From NCBI GenBank assembly GCA_049999765.1, contig JBNGIQ010007178.1, positions 1-32,445 on the forward strand: a stretch of DNA of 32,445 bases. Reading direction: 5' to 3'. Numbering within the stretch: the stretch's first letter is position 1; each line of letters opens with the position of its first letter. The stretch is from Phaeoceros laevis. Its lineage: Eukaryota > Anthocerotophyta > Anthocerotopsida > Notothyladales. Below are positions 18,559-29,731 of this stretch, one piece after another. Under the pieces are notes generated by a model, which was given only the letters and a program-made list of their open reading frames with translations, searched no databases and was not told where the DNA came from. A program made the translations under genes and the position numbers.

Positions 18559-20922
18559 CTAGAAAACTTTCCTCTTGTTCAAAAAAATCTGCTCACGTCT
18601 AATCCAGAGATACACCACAACCAGAAAAACTCCAGAGACTGACACTAGCCAGATCCATGGAAAGGGTGGATCCTTAAAACATTGAATGCTAGCCTCTAGT
18701 TCCGAGGAAGAAGTGTGTATCAGAGACAGAACAGCATACAAATCATGCTCCGAGGATTTGAGATAGAACAGAGCTGCACTGAAATCAAAATGGGAAATGG
18801 CTGATACTGCCTTGTTCAGTTTGTAGACGTATAAGTTCCATCGTTGGCCGTAGTCCTGGAGCTTCTTTGGGCTGCGGAAAAGATTATTCTCTCCACCTTG
18901 CGTGTCAATTGCCTCCAAACCGTCCAGAGCAGTTGTCAGCGAAGAGTTCAGCATAGTGTAGAGAACATTACGCCGTGCTGGATCTGTCTGTGCAAATGAC
19001 AGAGACAGCAGATCCGAAAAGGGACCGAAGGGTGTCTGCCCAACAGCCCACCTGTAGTCTGCTAAAGTGCCATTATGTTGTGCACTCCAAGTCAAGTGTG
19101 TGGGGGCTACACCCCACACCGTCTGTAACAGAGCTGCCACAAGTGGACGGTCGAGTTCACGGGTCTGTGCTATCGAAGGGCGTCCATTGCAGGAGTAGTC
19201 TGACATGAACTGGAAAGACCTGCTCCTCACTGCAATGACCATATCTTTGAAAGGAATGACCTGATGGAAGCGGTCAAGACTCAGCTGCTTGTCCGAGTCT
19301 ATGTCAAATATGTAGACAGGAATTATCCGTGGTTGAGGCTCCCTGGTTACCTCTGGAACTCCAGCCTGTTCAGCAATCTCTCCTGAGTACTCCGACAGCA
19401 AAACATGGAGCTGCTTAGAGTCCAGATATTCATGGACAAACAGACTGAACCTGTCCAACAGAATACGGGAAGTGAATGATTTGAGAGACCTCGTAAAAGC
19501 TGAGATGCAAAGGGGACAATTGGAGAATTGTAAACCATAACGCAGGAACTTCAGTGTCTGGCCTGGCAGCAGCACATTGTCTTTGCTCTCTCCCAAAAAC
19601 GTTTCTTCAATCTGTTCCCACCGAAGCCCCTTGCTGCTTTTTACCGCTTCGACATCTGTTCCATTGATATCATCTGCATCCCAGTTCAGAAGGTCCAAAT
19701 CTGATCCTAGTATGTGGTAAAAGTGAACTTCTGTTTGCTGTTCAAACTGAACAGGTGTCCGAATAGCTGGAACAAGTAACATGCGAGCAGCACTCCAGAG
19801 GGCCGATGCAACATCTGCCAGGTAGGCTGCTTGTCGTTGGAGCGGACTGTAGGACGATGCATGAGGCAACAACACCCCTTTTACAAAGCCATCACCAGCA
19901 ATACTTGGACCATATTCGACTGGACCAGCTGAAAGATCAACCCACATATACCGTCCTGAACCTGCAATAATACATGATAAACAGCCCTACATCAGTACAA
20001 AAAATGACTCATCCAACAGAAGAGAGAATGTACAGCAGATCCTGCCACCTCAACGTATTCCGGTCTGCCAAATGAAAACAAGGCCTACACCATCTTGCTC
20101 TGCAGTTATACACCATAATAGACCAGAAATGGACAATGCAGGAATACACTGTCAAGAGTTTCAGCACAAGCAGAACCATGCTAAGCAGCCTGACGGGGCC
20201 CCTGACCAGAGGCTTGGAAGAAGTACATGACATAGAGGAAACCTGCAGAGTGTCTGTGTACCTGTCCAGTGAGTCCCTAAGCACTTCAAGTATGATTGCT
20301 CCTTGGAATTGTAGGTGTATGCATAGCCCCTAGCTTGAGGTTTTAGATTGAGAAGATACACAGGATAGGAATCCGTATGATGAGCATTCTGATACGATGC
20401 CACAATGTTGTCAACCAGTGTATGCGGAACAGGCAGCAAAGCTTGCGTTGTAGTTACAGACATCTTTCCCACGTACTCCGCTATAGCAGAGTATATCTGG
20501 AGTGAAAGATCATTCCTGAGCTCCAAGTCGAATGCAATTTTTGTCCCAATCAAAAGGTCATGCCGTTCGTGTCCCATGACCTTCACATGATCATCCTGAT
20601 TTAGCGCTTCCAGATACCGCCGTAAATTCCCAGCATCTGTCGGAGTGAATCCCACTAGAAAGACAGTGACACGGTTTGTTGTCTGTAGTGATAGCAGAGA
20701 GCTTTGCTTCTCAGCCAAGTCATGGTGAGCCAGCTGAGACAAAACGGACTTCAAAGAGGGGGATAGAGTAGAGAAAGAATCTATTGAACCCAAAGGATCC
20801 TTGTCTGCCTGAGAAATTGCAGAGTCAAGTCCATAGCTGCTTACAGCCCCAACCATACAACCTGCATATGTAACGAATAGGCAGACGAACGCCAAGACCA
20901 AACTACCATCGAGTTTCCCCAT
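18559..20922 (-). CDS. Type I membrane protein, plant At5g58100-like family
   Basis: Two exons, 20262-20922 and 18559-19961, with a GT-AG intron, give 687 residues. A signal peptide covers about residues 1-28 (LVLAFVCLFVTYAGCMVGA). A large luminal domain follows, with YPVYLLNLKPQARGYAYTY, KCLGTHWTG|SGRYMWVDLS, AGPVEYGPSIAGDGFV and LLVPAIRTPVQFE. One transmembrane helix lies at about 656-674 (WIWLVSVSGVFLVVVYLWI). The short cytosolic tail ends NKRKVF, with lysines at -3 and -5, which fits a KxKxx COPI retrieval signal and suggests an ER/early secretory location. The wording matches, from memory, the conserved plant family of Arabidopsis At5g58100, reported in pollen-wall patterning; its biochemical function is not known to me. 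At 687 residues it is shorter than my recollection of the Arabidopsis protein (about 945). Confidence 0.72.
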
Positions 20923-21182
20923 TGGACAAGAAGTCTCCAGCTCACGACCTCAGAGTCGCTCCTTCACCAGTTTACGATTGTTGCAAATCTTGAGCCAGCT
21001 GCGCAAACCCTTCGAAGTTACCATCGCAGGAAGGAGTACCCTTCCTGCAAATCATCTGTGATGTCTTGTACAGCAGCCCCAACGCAACGGGGAAGTGGGC
21101 GATAGTCTACTGGCTTTCTGGGTCCTGAAACCGAAGCAAATTAGGGCTTCGGCAACAAGGGAACAGGTTTCTAGCAAACAAT

Positions 21183-23040
21183 GTGACATTTTTATGCCTC
21201 CTTCGGGCCTGCACCAGCCAAGGGGCTTTGTCTCAGGGGCAAGAGCTTCATGCAGAGATTTAGAATAGAGGACTTGAAGCTGATGTGAAGATTCCCAATC
21301 GCCTGGTGGAGATGTGTGCCAAATGTGGAAGCTTGGAGGATGCTCGCAGAGTGTATAATAAAATGCCGACAAGAGATATGGCGACAACTAATCCCATGAT
21401 CGCCGGATATGCAAAATGTAGCAACTTGGAGGATGCTCGCAGCTTGGTTGACAGACTGCAAAGAAACGATGTAGTGACATGGACTGCGATGATTGCAGGA
21501 TACTCTGAGCATGCGCTGTGTCAAGAAGCCCTTGATCTCTATGTGAGTACGCAGCAGGTGGAAATTATTGTAGCTGATGGTGTACTACTTGTCTGCCTGC
21601 TAAAAGCATGTGCGACCATTGGGTGTTTGCTTTAAGGGAAGCAGCTCCATTCCCAGATCCAACAAAGAGGACTAGAGAGTGATATGGCTGTTGGCAACTG
21701 CCTCCTAGATATGTATGACAATGTGGCAGCTTGGAGGATGTTTGTAAAGTGTTCGACAAATTGCCCACAAGCGACACATTGACATAGAATACTATGATTG
21801 GGGGCTATCCAAAGCGTGGCAGCTTGGAGGAGGCTTGCAAATAGTTTGAGAGATGATGTCGTGACCTGGACTGCCATGATTTCTGGATATGCCTAGCGTG
21901 GTCTGTGTTAAGAAGTCCTTGCCCTTTATACCAGAATGGATCAGCGTGGAATCATTGTAGCTCACTGTAACATTATGTTGCCTTCTTAAGGCATGCGGTA
22001 GCTTGGGAGCATTTCAGCTTGGGATGCTGCTTCATTGCAAGATCAACGAAAGAGGTCCAGAAACTGATCTGGATATTTGTATTGTTTGTGGATATGTATT
22101 CAAAATGTGAGCGCTTAGGAGATGCACGCAGGTTATCAAAAAACTCGTCCTCTAGGTATGTGGTGATCATGACGTGGAATGCTCTATCGAATGGCTATGC
22201 ACTATGCAGACCACAGTGACGGCCAGATGGCACTGAAGTGTTTGAAGAGATGCAAGATTATGGCATTGAGCGCAATGATGCTACTCTCCCTTGCCTTCGT
22301 GCAGCATGTAGTCATGCTGGCCTGGTGACTGAGGGCCAGCAATTCTTCGGCAGATGGTGGACTATGGCATCACAGCAATAGTCAGCAGTATAATTGCATG
22401 GTTGATCTTCTTGGACGATCTGGTCACTTAGATGAGGCGGAGAATACGCTGCAAAAAAACGTTTTCTGAGAAGGATGTTGTAGGATCGACTTCTTTGCGG
22501 AGTGCCTGCAGGAGTCACGCAACATGCTATGTTTCAACCAGCTTGTTCAACTGGAACCAGAATATGCCACTTCGTACAGAAGCTGGCATGTGGAGGGATG
22601 TGGATAGGATAGAAAGTCGGACGTCAGCAGGTGCAGGTGCGAAGAAGAAGCCTGCAAAGGCTTGCATTGAAGTGAAGAAGGGGGTGCATGAGTTCATAGT
22701 TGGGTAAGAGAGGGCTGACACGTCTTCAAAGCTGACGATTGTGACCCTGAGGTTGGAGGGCATGTGCCACAGGCAGTTGGTGCTGAAGGTAGTGCCGGAT
22801 AGATAAGGAAGACGCATTGTGTGGACACTCTTAAAAGCTGGCATTAGCATACGGTCTCCTGAACACTCTAGATGGCATAACACTTCGAGTCACGAAGAAT
22901 CTCCTTATGTGCAATGACTGCCATCGTGGCACCAAGATTATGTCAAGGTTCGAAAAGAGAGAGATCATAGCCAGAGATTCGCACCGCGTGCACCATTTTG
23001 TGATGGGTCTTGTTCATGCTGGGATCGTCGTTGAAGAGCC
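21183..23040 (+). pseudogene. DYW-class pentatricopeptide-repeat (PPR) pseudogene
   Basis: Intact PLS-class PPR proteins edit organelle RNA, with the DYW domain as cytidine deaminase. Here only ruins remain. The frame starts VTFLCLLRACTSQGALSQGQ, LHAEI, stop, NRGLEADV. It then shows repeats such as MCAKCGSLEDARRVYNKMPT, RDMATTNPMIAGYAKC and NDVVTWTAMIAGYSEHALCQ. After 21634 the reading frame changes many times and stops accumulate. E/E+ traces (PAKACIEVKKGVHEFIVG) lie near 22655-22705. The DYW-domain end, MCNDCHRGTKIMSRFEKREI followed by DSHRVHHF, is at 22907-22999, but the terminal CSCGDYW-like motif is absent. No functional product is possible. Wording resembles PPR families of seedless plants. 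Confidence 0.88.
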
Positions 23041-23737
23041 TCGACAAGCTCCTCCTACTCCTGAATCTGACTTCATACTCAGTGCATTGTCACCATGTAG
23101 TTTATTGAAACGATCCCTGGCAGTTAAGCTTCTCTCCCAAAATTTGGTGAGACGGTCCGAACACCTGCTATGTGGCTTTTTGATCTGCAAATTTGTGACT
23201 AGTCTAGTCCGTTTTCAGGTGTTCGCGACTAGGAGTCGGGAAACACTGTACATTTATATCCGTAAGTTGCTAGTACTAACACAGCCGCATCTGACACTAG
23301 ATAGTAACTAGCTAGCTATAGGTAGTGCACTGCCACTCCATGAAGCATGAAGCGCGCGAACCCTCACGGAGCGAGCTCATGAAGCTGCCGAACCCCTATT
23401 CCTCTCACGGAGGACAACTTAGGATTCCAACACTGGCCAACGCTGGCGTCAACTTCCAAAATACCTCGGACTGTGCCACAGCTTGGTATCTTATCGGGAA
23501 CGCACATATTGCTTGTACGTTACAACCTGCCTCATCGTCGCCCATTTTCTGCCGGTTACTTGCTTGGTTGCCTTGTCCAGCTCCTGCAGGGTGATGAGTG
23601 ACTGTCTGTCTAGCTGTGCTTGGAATTGTTGTGCTGGAATTCGTGAGAGCATTGAGTGGAGGAGTTTAGTCGGGCTGGGAGTTCACGGAATGTGCTGTGC
23701 TGTGCAGTGCTGTGATACAGACTAGAGGACTTCGGAA
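23041..23737. other. Upstream region of PEX11, no gene seen
   Basis: No supported coding region or RNA gene. It follows the PPR remnant and precedes the PEX11 start codon, so it should contain the PEX11 promoter and leader. A GTGCTGTGCTGTGCAGTGCTGTG-like run of short TGCTG repeats lies near 23693-23716. No clear TATA box. Confidence 0.35.
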
Positions 23738-25358
23738 ATGGCTCCTGTAGATGCTGCCCGGGCGGAACTGGCCTTCTTGATGTTGTATTTGGGAAAGGCG
23801 GAAACCAGAGATAAATTTGTGAGAGCTATTCAGTACGGTTCCAAGTTCATCAGTAATGGCGAGCCCGGAGTTGCATCTGCGGTGGAGAAGCAGAGCAGCT
23901 TGGCGCGGAAACTGTTTAGGTTGCTGAAGGTACTGGATCTTTCTCTTCGGATTTATCGCCGCAGCTGTCTGTAGGAAGATTGAAGGATGGGGATGTCAGC
24001 ACACGAACATGTATGGCATGGATGGCAGCAGTTATTGGCCGGAGCTGAAGCTTGTGCGGATTGCGTTGGCATGGATGGCAGCAATTGTTGGCCGGAGCTG
24101 AAGCTTGTGTAGTTTGTGTTGCCAGTATTTGAATGAGGTGCACGGACTCTTGACTCCAGCTCCGAAAAATACTCCTCTGCCTTTGGTTCTTCTCGGGAAG
24201 GTATGTACCCTAACAGTGGCCTTCACTATGTGCTTCTGATAATAGTAGGACAAGGTGCATCAGCCTAGTCAACTGTGAACATGTTGAAGGTCTGCGGTGT
24301 TTTTGACCAAGCTGTTAGCTAGGAGCCTGATCTTGACTTTTCCTTGCTGGCAGGCAAGGCATGCTCTCGTAGGAACGTTTTTGTTCCTTGATCAAATTGT
24401 TTGGGCAGGAAGGGTCGGTATCTACAAGGTATTGAATTTGCGACCCCGAGGACTTGGCCGAGGATCCTCAGTTTTTGGTATGGTCTGTGGTGATTGCCTT
24501 GCCCACTGTATATATATATATGCAGCTGACGTCAATTGTCCACTGTCCTAGAACAAGGAACGAACTGACCTTCTCGCAAGGATTGCCCTTTTTTGCTGGC
24601 TGGCTGGTAACAGCAGCAGTGCCATTGTCGAGGTACGGACTTGGCTATAGTGTTGTTCATAAACAGCTTGTCCATTTTTTTCTTCTCTAGCCTGGGAGAT
24701 AGTCACATTGGTCCATCTGCTGCAGCTTGCTGAGTTGGGCCGGCTGGCTCGCCGAAACCTGGGCATTGTCCGGGAGCTTAAGCAAGGGGCTCAAGGGAGC
24801 AGTGCTGAAGTAGAGAAGCTGGTATGGACATGATCTCTCATCAGTACTGCTTATGGATCACTGTTGATGCTATCCAGCAGGGACTCTGTGCAACCGTGAG
24901 GCTCCCTTTCCAGTTTCAATGTCAAGTTGCAGTTGTACTAGTACCCCACTCTGAAGGTGGCTTGATTGTCGTCTTGCAGAAGCAACTCCGTGAAGCCAAT
25001 ACCGAGAAGGCAAATGAGAGGACGCTGAGCCTTGTGAAGAGTTCCCTGGACATTCTCGTCGCTGCAGGCCTTTTACAGCTGGCACCTCGGACATTAACTC
25101 CACGGAGAACTGGAGCACTTGGTCTGATCACCTCGCTAATTACTCTGTATCAGGTAAACCTACACGCAGAAACACCTAGTTATTTTTCTGCACAGCGGTT
25201 CTCACCCTCCACTGTTTAGTTGGGACCAGCAACGGGCCTGTTGCCGAGCAGTTTCACATCTTGCAGAGCCGGGTGTGGACTTGGCGTTTGATTCCAAGTT
25301 TTTGCTTGTGCAGCTTCTACCTGCGGCCCAGGCACCAACGAAGGTCAAGGCTGCCTAA
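23738..25358 (+). CDS. PEX11: Peroxin 11, peroxisome elongation/division factor
   Basis: PEX11 is a peroxisomal membrane protein whose amphipathic helix bends and elongates the membrane before fission. Seven exons fit GT-AG: 23738-23929, 24126-24200, 24354-24428, 24552-24632, 24726-24821, 24980-25153, 25314-25358. They give 245 residues, close to plant PEX11C/D/E proteins. The N-terminus holds LYLGKAETRDKFVRAIQYGS and SSLARKLFRLLK, matching the conserved helix region. Further on are HGLLTP.P.NTPLPLVLLGK, TFLFLDQIVWAGRVGIYK, NKERTDLLARIALFCWLAG, a charged linker (residues about 150-185), and GLLQLAP then TPRRTGALGLITSL, the C-terminal membrane segment. All introns but none of the exons carry oddities: intron 1 contains a tandem duplication and intron 3 a short TA microsatellite. 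Confidence 0.94.
24015..24109. repeat. 53-bp-period tandem duplication in PEX11 intron 1
   Basis: A 42-base segment at 24015-24056 recurs at 24068-24109 with two mismatches. Both copies contain GGATGGCAGCA and GGCCGGAGCTGAAGCTTGTG. The second copy ends 16 bases before the exon 2 start, so it sits in the branch-point and acceptor zone. The duplicate may have expanded the intron. Confidence 0.85.
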
Positions 25359-26150
25359 GAAGCTGGATCCAACTTGGCTTCCTGCAGAGAAAGAACCGAG
25401 ACCCGCTCTTCCCATCTGACAGAGGCTTTCAGGATGGTTCGGCCCGAAGTTGCTAATAATTGCTCCAAATTTTCCGGGGCCAGCCGCCATCATATGCTAA
25501 TAATAATAGAAACAATCAAGCCTCAGGGGCATCATGTATGGTGAGGAATGCTGCTTGTAGAAACACCCAAACTGAAACGAATATTCTTGTTTCCGTGATG
25601 GGAAGGCCTTGGCCTGCACGTGTATGGTGATCAGGAGCACCTGCAGGAATTCGAAGACAAGCTTCTCAAAATGTCGATTGAAACACTTTTTACAAGAGGA
25701 CTAGTTGCAGCTGCCTGCAGGCTCCTCCTGGCCATTGCGGCCCGGCCTGGCTAGCTACACTACGAGAGGGGATGCCTGAGCAGTGGCAGAAGCATGTCAT
25801 CAAGTAGTGCTTGCATTGCCTACAGGGAGCAGTAGTTCCTCCCTCCGGGGATGGAGGATGGAGGAGGACGGGTCTGGGCGGCTGGGCCTACTGGCTGAAG
25901 ACAAAAGCAGGCTTGTGGACCGCAATCTCAACGGCCCGTGAGGCCGTTGTTACTGTCTACGGGTTATTATTATTTTTGCATGGTTTGAACGTTTGAACAA
26001 ATCCATCTACCATGTCAGGCTTTCCGATTCCGTGCCGACATTGCGCTAAAGTCGCAATGTCAGCCTTTGGTGCTTCCGGGCACAATGTCTGGGGCCCTGT
26101 GCACCGGGCTGACCGGGTAGGGAGGCAGGGAGCGCATTGCGGGAGAAGCC
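25359..26150. other. Gap between PEX11 and the LRR gene
   Basis: No gene or RNA is recognised. It holds the PEX11 3' flank, an imperfect AATAAT run near 25497-25510 and, at the right, the upstream region of the leucine-rich-repeat gene. Short open frames here lack family resemblance or splice support. Confidence 0.4.
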
Positions 26151-26795
26151 ATGAGGAGCGCTTTGTGTCCGATTTTGATGGTCTTGCTGTTTGGAGTTGG
26201 AGCATTTGCGTCTCTGTCGGAGGATGCCAATACACTGCTGCAAATCCGACAAGACATCTACGCGGCTTGGCCCAGGGGCGTGCCACGGCGGACCCCGGAT
26301 TTGGATACCTGGAATGTGAGCAAACCTGATCCGTGTTCATGGATAGGCGTGACATGTGAACGCACCTCGTCCTGGTGGGTGACCACTCTTGACCTCTCGG
26401 GGATGGAGTTGCAAGGGCCGGTGCCAGGGCGGGTGGGGGAGCTCACCAACCTCACTGACCCCATCTTGGATGACAACAATTTTTCTGGCCCCTTGCCGGC
26501 AGGCCTCTTCAATGCCACGACCCTGGAATACCTCAGCATTGGGAACAACGCAATCGAAGGTTTGCTGCCGGAGGATATACGCAGGCTGTCGGAATTGATC
26601 ATGTTCGATCTGTATGGTAACAGGCTCTCCGGAACGCTGGCACCTGTGGCCAATAATAGCAAGATTCGTCTCCTTTACATGAGTGGCAACAGGCTGACGG
26701 GAGGGCTGGAAGCGCTGGTGAATTTGACGGTATTGAAAAACATTCAACCGCAAGACAACCGCCATGCCAGATCCGCTCGCGCTTGGATCGCCTGA
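26151..26795 (+). CDS. Secreted leucine-rich-repeat protein, truncated receptor-like
   Basis: 214 residues without an intron. A signal peptide (about 1-20, MRSALCPILMVLLFGVGAFA) leads into an LRR N-terminal cap: SEDANTLLQIRQDIYAAWP, DLDTWNVSKPDPCSWIGVTC with the paired cysteines. About five plant-type LRRs follow (LDLSGMELQGPVPGRVGELT, LTDPILDDNNFSGPLPAGLF, LEYLSIGNNAIEGLLPEDI, IMFDLYGNRLSGTLAPV, RLLYMSGNRLTGGLEALVNL). The sixth repeat starts (VLKNIQPQDNRHA) and then collapses into a non-LRR tail and a stop. There is no transmembrane helix or kinase. Either it is a small LRR-only apoplastic protein or, more likely, a receptor-like kinase cut off by rearrangement. Several NxT/S sequons support extracellular export. 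Confidence 0.75.
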   Translation: MRSALCPILMVLLFGVGAFASLSEDANTLLQIRQDIYAAWPRGVPRRTPDLDTWNVSKPDPCSWIGVTCERTSSWWVTTLDLSGMELQGPVPGRVGELTNLTDPILDDNNFSGPLPAGLFNATTLEYLSIGNNAIEGLLPEDIRRLSELIMFDLYGNRLSGTLAPVANNSKIRLLYMSGNRLTGGLEALVNLTVLKNIQPQDNRHARSARAWIA

Positions 26796-26799
26796 TCCT

Positions 26800-26855
26800 G
26801 ATCCTGGGCACGCTCCCCGGATCGCCAGATCTTGGGCGCGCTCCCCGGATCGCCT
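26800..26855. repeat. 28-bp tandem duplication just after the LRR stop
   Basis: Two adjacent 28-base copies, 26800-26827 and 26828-26855, share GCTCCCCGGATCGCC with a few differences. An extra partial GGATCGCCTGATCCTG lies immediately before. It coincides with the point where LRR homology ends, so it may mark the breakpoint of the truncation. Confidence 0.8.
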
Positions 26856-27036
26856 GACCCAGACATTGCAGGTGAACCTGGCCTTGGCAGCAAATTTGCT
26901 GCAAATGGCCGGCGCTGCAAATGGCCACCCCACTCACATGTGTGCTTGCGGAAGGGTCAGACGTAGGGCAGTGGACATCGTGACACTCTCCTCCGCCATG
27001 CCCCAGGCTGAAGCAATCTCCGGACCCGGTTTCTAA

Positions 27037-28101
27037 CTACACGCCCATGCGCCGTGTGGCACGTTATTATTTAAATCTTGAATTCTTATAATACAATAAA
27101 AAGGAGCCTAGTCCCCTTTGCATGACACTCGCCAAAATAAGGAAACGTTTGGAAACGCGCAGAAACGCGTTTCCGTTTCCACCGTTTCTTAAGCCGCCGC
27201 AACTAAGTTGTGTAACACATATCCAATAGACCATTATTTTCATGATAAAAAATTAAAAAAAATAAATTAAATAATTTATAAAAAATCGGAGCAAGCCCCG
27301 AGTCTAGAATCGTCCCAACCACCATGAACTTAAAGCTAGCTATCCATCCAAGATGCCATACAAAAGCACCTAGTGTTCCTCCATGTTTCCAACTTGATTA
27401 AAGTATGAAGTTATACGTGCCTGTGACACGGATTTCACATGATGCCTTGCCACACGGTTTGCCAAATCCTTCACCAGCAATATAGATTAGGTAGCATCAT
27501 GAGGCCTCTCTTGCAACCATTGGAGAATATTTTCTATTGCCAAGTTGACCACCTCAGTTTGCACACCCTGTGGAGGAGCCTCCAAGTTCACAAAATCATC
27601 ACTCACCATATCTTCTTCGAACGTGACAAGGGTTTGATTCATCATGTCACATATCTCATCAAGGCTGGGATTATAATATGTCTCAATATGATGCTCATCC
27701 TCAAAGTCAGCAAAAGCTTGTGCATTCATAGAAGGCATCACACCACCCGCACCTGTCATGGTTAATTAATGCCTCACCTGTCATGGTTAATGCCTTCAAT
27801 TTGAGCAGCCTTTGCCCACTAGGTATTGACATTTCTTTTAAGTACCCCGTACGAAGCTTGGTGGGAAGTCTAGTTGTACATAGACGATGGCACATGGATG
27901 CGTGGACTGGCCGACAGGATTTGTAAGAGCATTGTGTTTGGATATTTTTCCCGGTTTACTGTAATTTGGTGGGGTCCGATTTTGAAACCGATATGCGTGT
28001 TTGCAGCTGGTCTGACCAATGCAGGCCACTATACCCCACCTGTGGGTGGACATGACAAGGCTCCTCCAGGTGCTGGCGGGCTTGCAGGCAACCAGCAAGC
28101 T
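27037..28101. other. AT-rich accessory stretch without supported genes
   Basis: Positions 27060-27300 are AT-rich and include a short inverted repeat, GGAAACGCG (27151-27159) against CGCGTTTCC (27166-27174), with a 12-base perfect palindrome GAAACGCGTTTC at 27162-27173. The AAACGCG and CCGTTTCTTAA words also occur in the MITE-like element near 3.5 kb, hinting at a related element. A minus-strand open frame at 27487-27759 (90 residues, acidic) has an ATG but no recognisable family; I would not call it a gene. Confidence 0.4.
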
Positions 28102-28153
28102 GTAGACGATGGTTAGAAAAACTGGTTGTCTAGTTTTTCTAACCATCGTCTAC
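28102..28153. repeat. Perfect 22-bp hairpin
   Basis: The left arm, 28102-28123, and right arm, 28132-28153, are perfect reverse complements across all 22 bases, separated by the 8-base loop GGTTGTCT. The core with the loop recurs at 29995-30016. Such an arm length is not expected by chance. It could be an element terminus, a transposon-derived palindrome or a source of small RNA. Confidence 0.9.
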
Positions 28154-28201
28154 CGCTGTGGACAACTCCGGGCCGCAGGATAGGGAAATTCCAGACGTTG
28201 T

Positions 28202-29731
28202 GTGCAGCCAGGCTACCTGCCTGCCAGCGGGGGTGAATTCAAGAAGCCGCCAGACCAGGGGCGAAGCTGGCAGGGAGGGGTGCAGGTAGGCCCAAGAAGG
28301 GGCGCCAACGGCCTCCACAGCTGCTTCCTCTTGCAGGTCTGTGCCCAGGAGAGACCACAGCCAGAGTGGTGTGCGGCAGGGAGGTGCTCAAGGGCTTGGG
28401 GGTCTGCGCACGAAGGGTCTGCCAAGTGCTGCCGCCATGACGAAGCGCACCTGCAATCGCAGGCCTGGCCCGCTTCACTTGACAAAGATTGCGGCAGCGA
28501 CAAGCGGGGAGGGAGCTTGGGGAGGCGTACCAGTCCGCGTCCTCCTACGCTTCCTGGCCGCTGCAGCAAGTCGGTGAAGCATGCAGCGGACGAGGTGGTA
28601 GCGGCCATTCAACGCTCCCAGCAAGAAGGGATGCCACTGACGGAACACTTGAAGGCCTCGCACTTGGCGCTGGAGGGGTACATTGAGTTGTTTGCTACAA
28701 ACGAGTCTGGAGAAGACTCCGAGCTGGATGTTGCATCGGTGGAGGAGGCTAAATGCCTTTGGGTGGGTGTGGTGTCTGGGCAGCCAGGGGCTGAGGCGAT
28801 GAGATGCTATATTGCTAGCAGTGCTGTGATTTCAATGCCGGCAGAGGACGAAGGTCAAAGGAAGTGGAACTTTGCGTTTGGACCCAAGTCCAAAGCACAG
28901 GAGATGCCGGAAGGATGGCCTCTGCTGGACATTGGTGGGGACCCAATTGGGCCCAAGCAGGTGTGGGCCTTTCCCCCACTTCTTGACCAGTATCGTAGGG
29001 AAAGGGCGCTAGAGCTGCGCGTGTTTGTGCTGGAAGCATGGGGCATCGCTAAGGTGGAGGCCCAGGGACAGAAGGATGTACGGGTTTGCATAGAAAGAAC
29101 AGGTGAGACAGTGTGTTTCATTTTCCATAGGGTGCTGGAAGTGGTAATGGTCACGGTCCGGGACGAGATCCTCTTCTTTGCTGTGGAAGCCCATGGGCAG
29201 TAGGAGCTGGCTTTTAGTGAGCACTCCTATAAGAGTACTTTAGTGTTCGATCGACTCCGGGCTACCTGGCTGGTCCTGGAGCCCCGGATCAAAGATGCCA
29301 TCACAGTGGAGGCAGAAGGATGCTCAGCGCAGGGCCTTCCCTTCCAGTTTTTTAAGGGGCGTCCAGGTAAGGTGCAGGCGCTGACTAGGCACTTCAAGGA
29401 GGTGAACTAGATTTGCATCTGGCCAGCCTCCGAATACCAAAAGACGGCCCAGGCTTGTGTGTTCGCCTTTCCCTACATCCACGAGGAGCAGTTCCAATTC
29501 ATGATCTGCTGGGAGAAGGCGGTCAATCTTGCTACCATGTTTGAGTTCTTGCGAATATGCTCGGTCTTCCTGAAGCTTGGTGCTCACTGTAGCTTGGTCG
29601 GTGAGCAGGCCGCTCTGATCTGTGCTACCAGGTATGTTTACTTTGGCAGGATTACACGCTCCGATGGGTGTATTCACATTGCTTGCAGGGAAGTCGTGGA
29701 CCCAGAGGCTGTGGCTGACAACCTTGGCTAG
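28202..29731 (+). pseudogene. Unidentified protein frame broken by two amber stops
   Basis: A single reading frame runs for 510 codons from 28202 (ATG) to 29731, interrupted only by TAG at 29201-29203 and 29408-29410. The final stop is also TAG. The first 120 codons are low-quality, so the ancestral start may lie later. From about residue 125 it looks like real protein: KHAADEVVAAIQRSQQEGMP, HLALEGYIELFATNESGEDS, ELRVFVLEAWGIAKVEAQG, QDVRVCIERTGETVCFIFHR, then after the first stop LRATWLVLEPRIKDAITVEA, and after the second FAFPYIHEEQFQFMICWEKA. I do not recognise the family. It lies between the two hairpin copies, so it may be cargo of a mobile element. Both nonsense codons could come from C-to-T change at CAG. 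Confidence 0.6.

Noticed and set aside
26337-26933. Minus-strand frame of 198 residues over the LRR gene
   Set aside because: The plus strand shows signal peptide, LRR cap and repeats; the minus frame has none of the features of a known protein.
27838-28146. Minus-strand frame running into the perfect hairpin
   Set aside because: Part of its sequence is the hairpin arm itself, and no protein family is evident.
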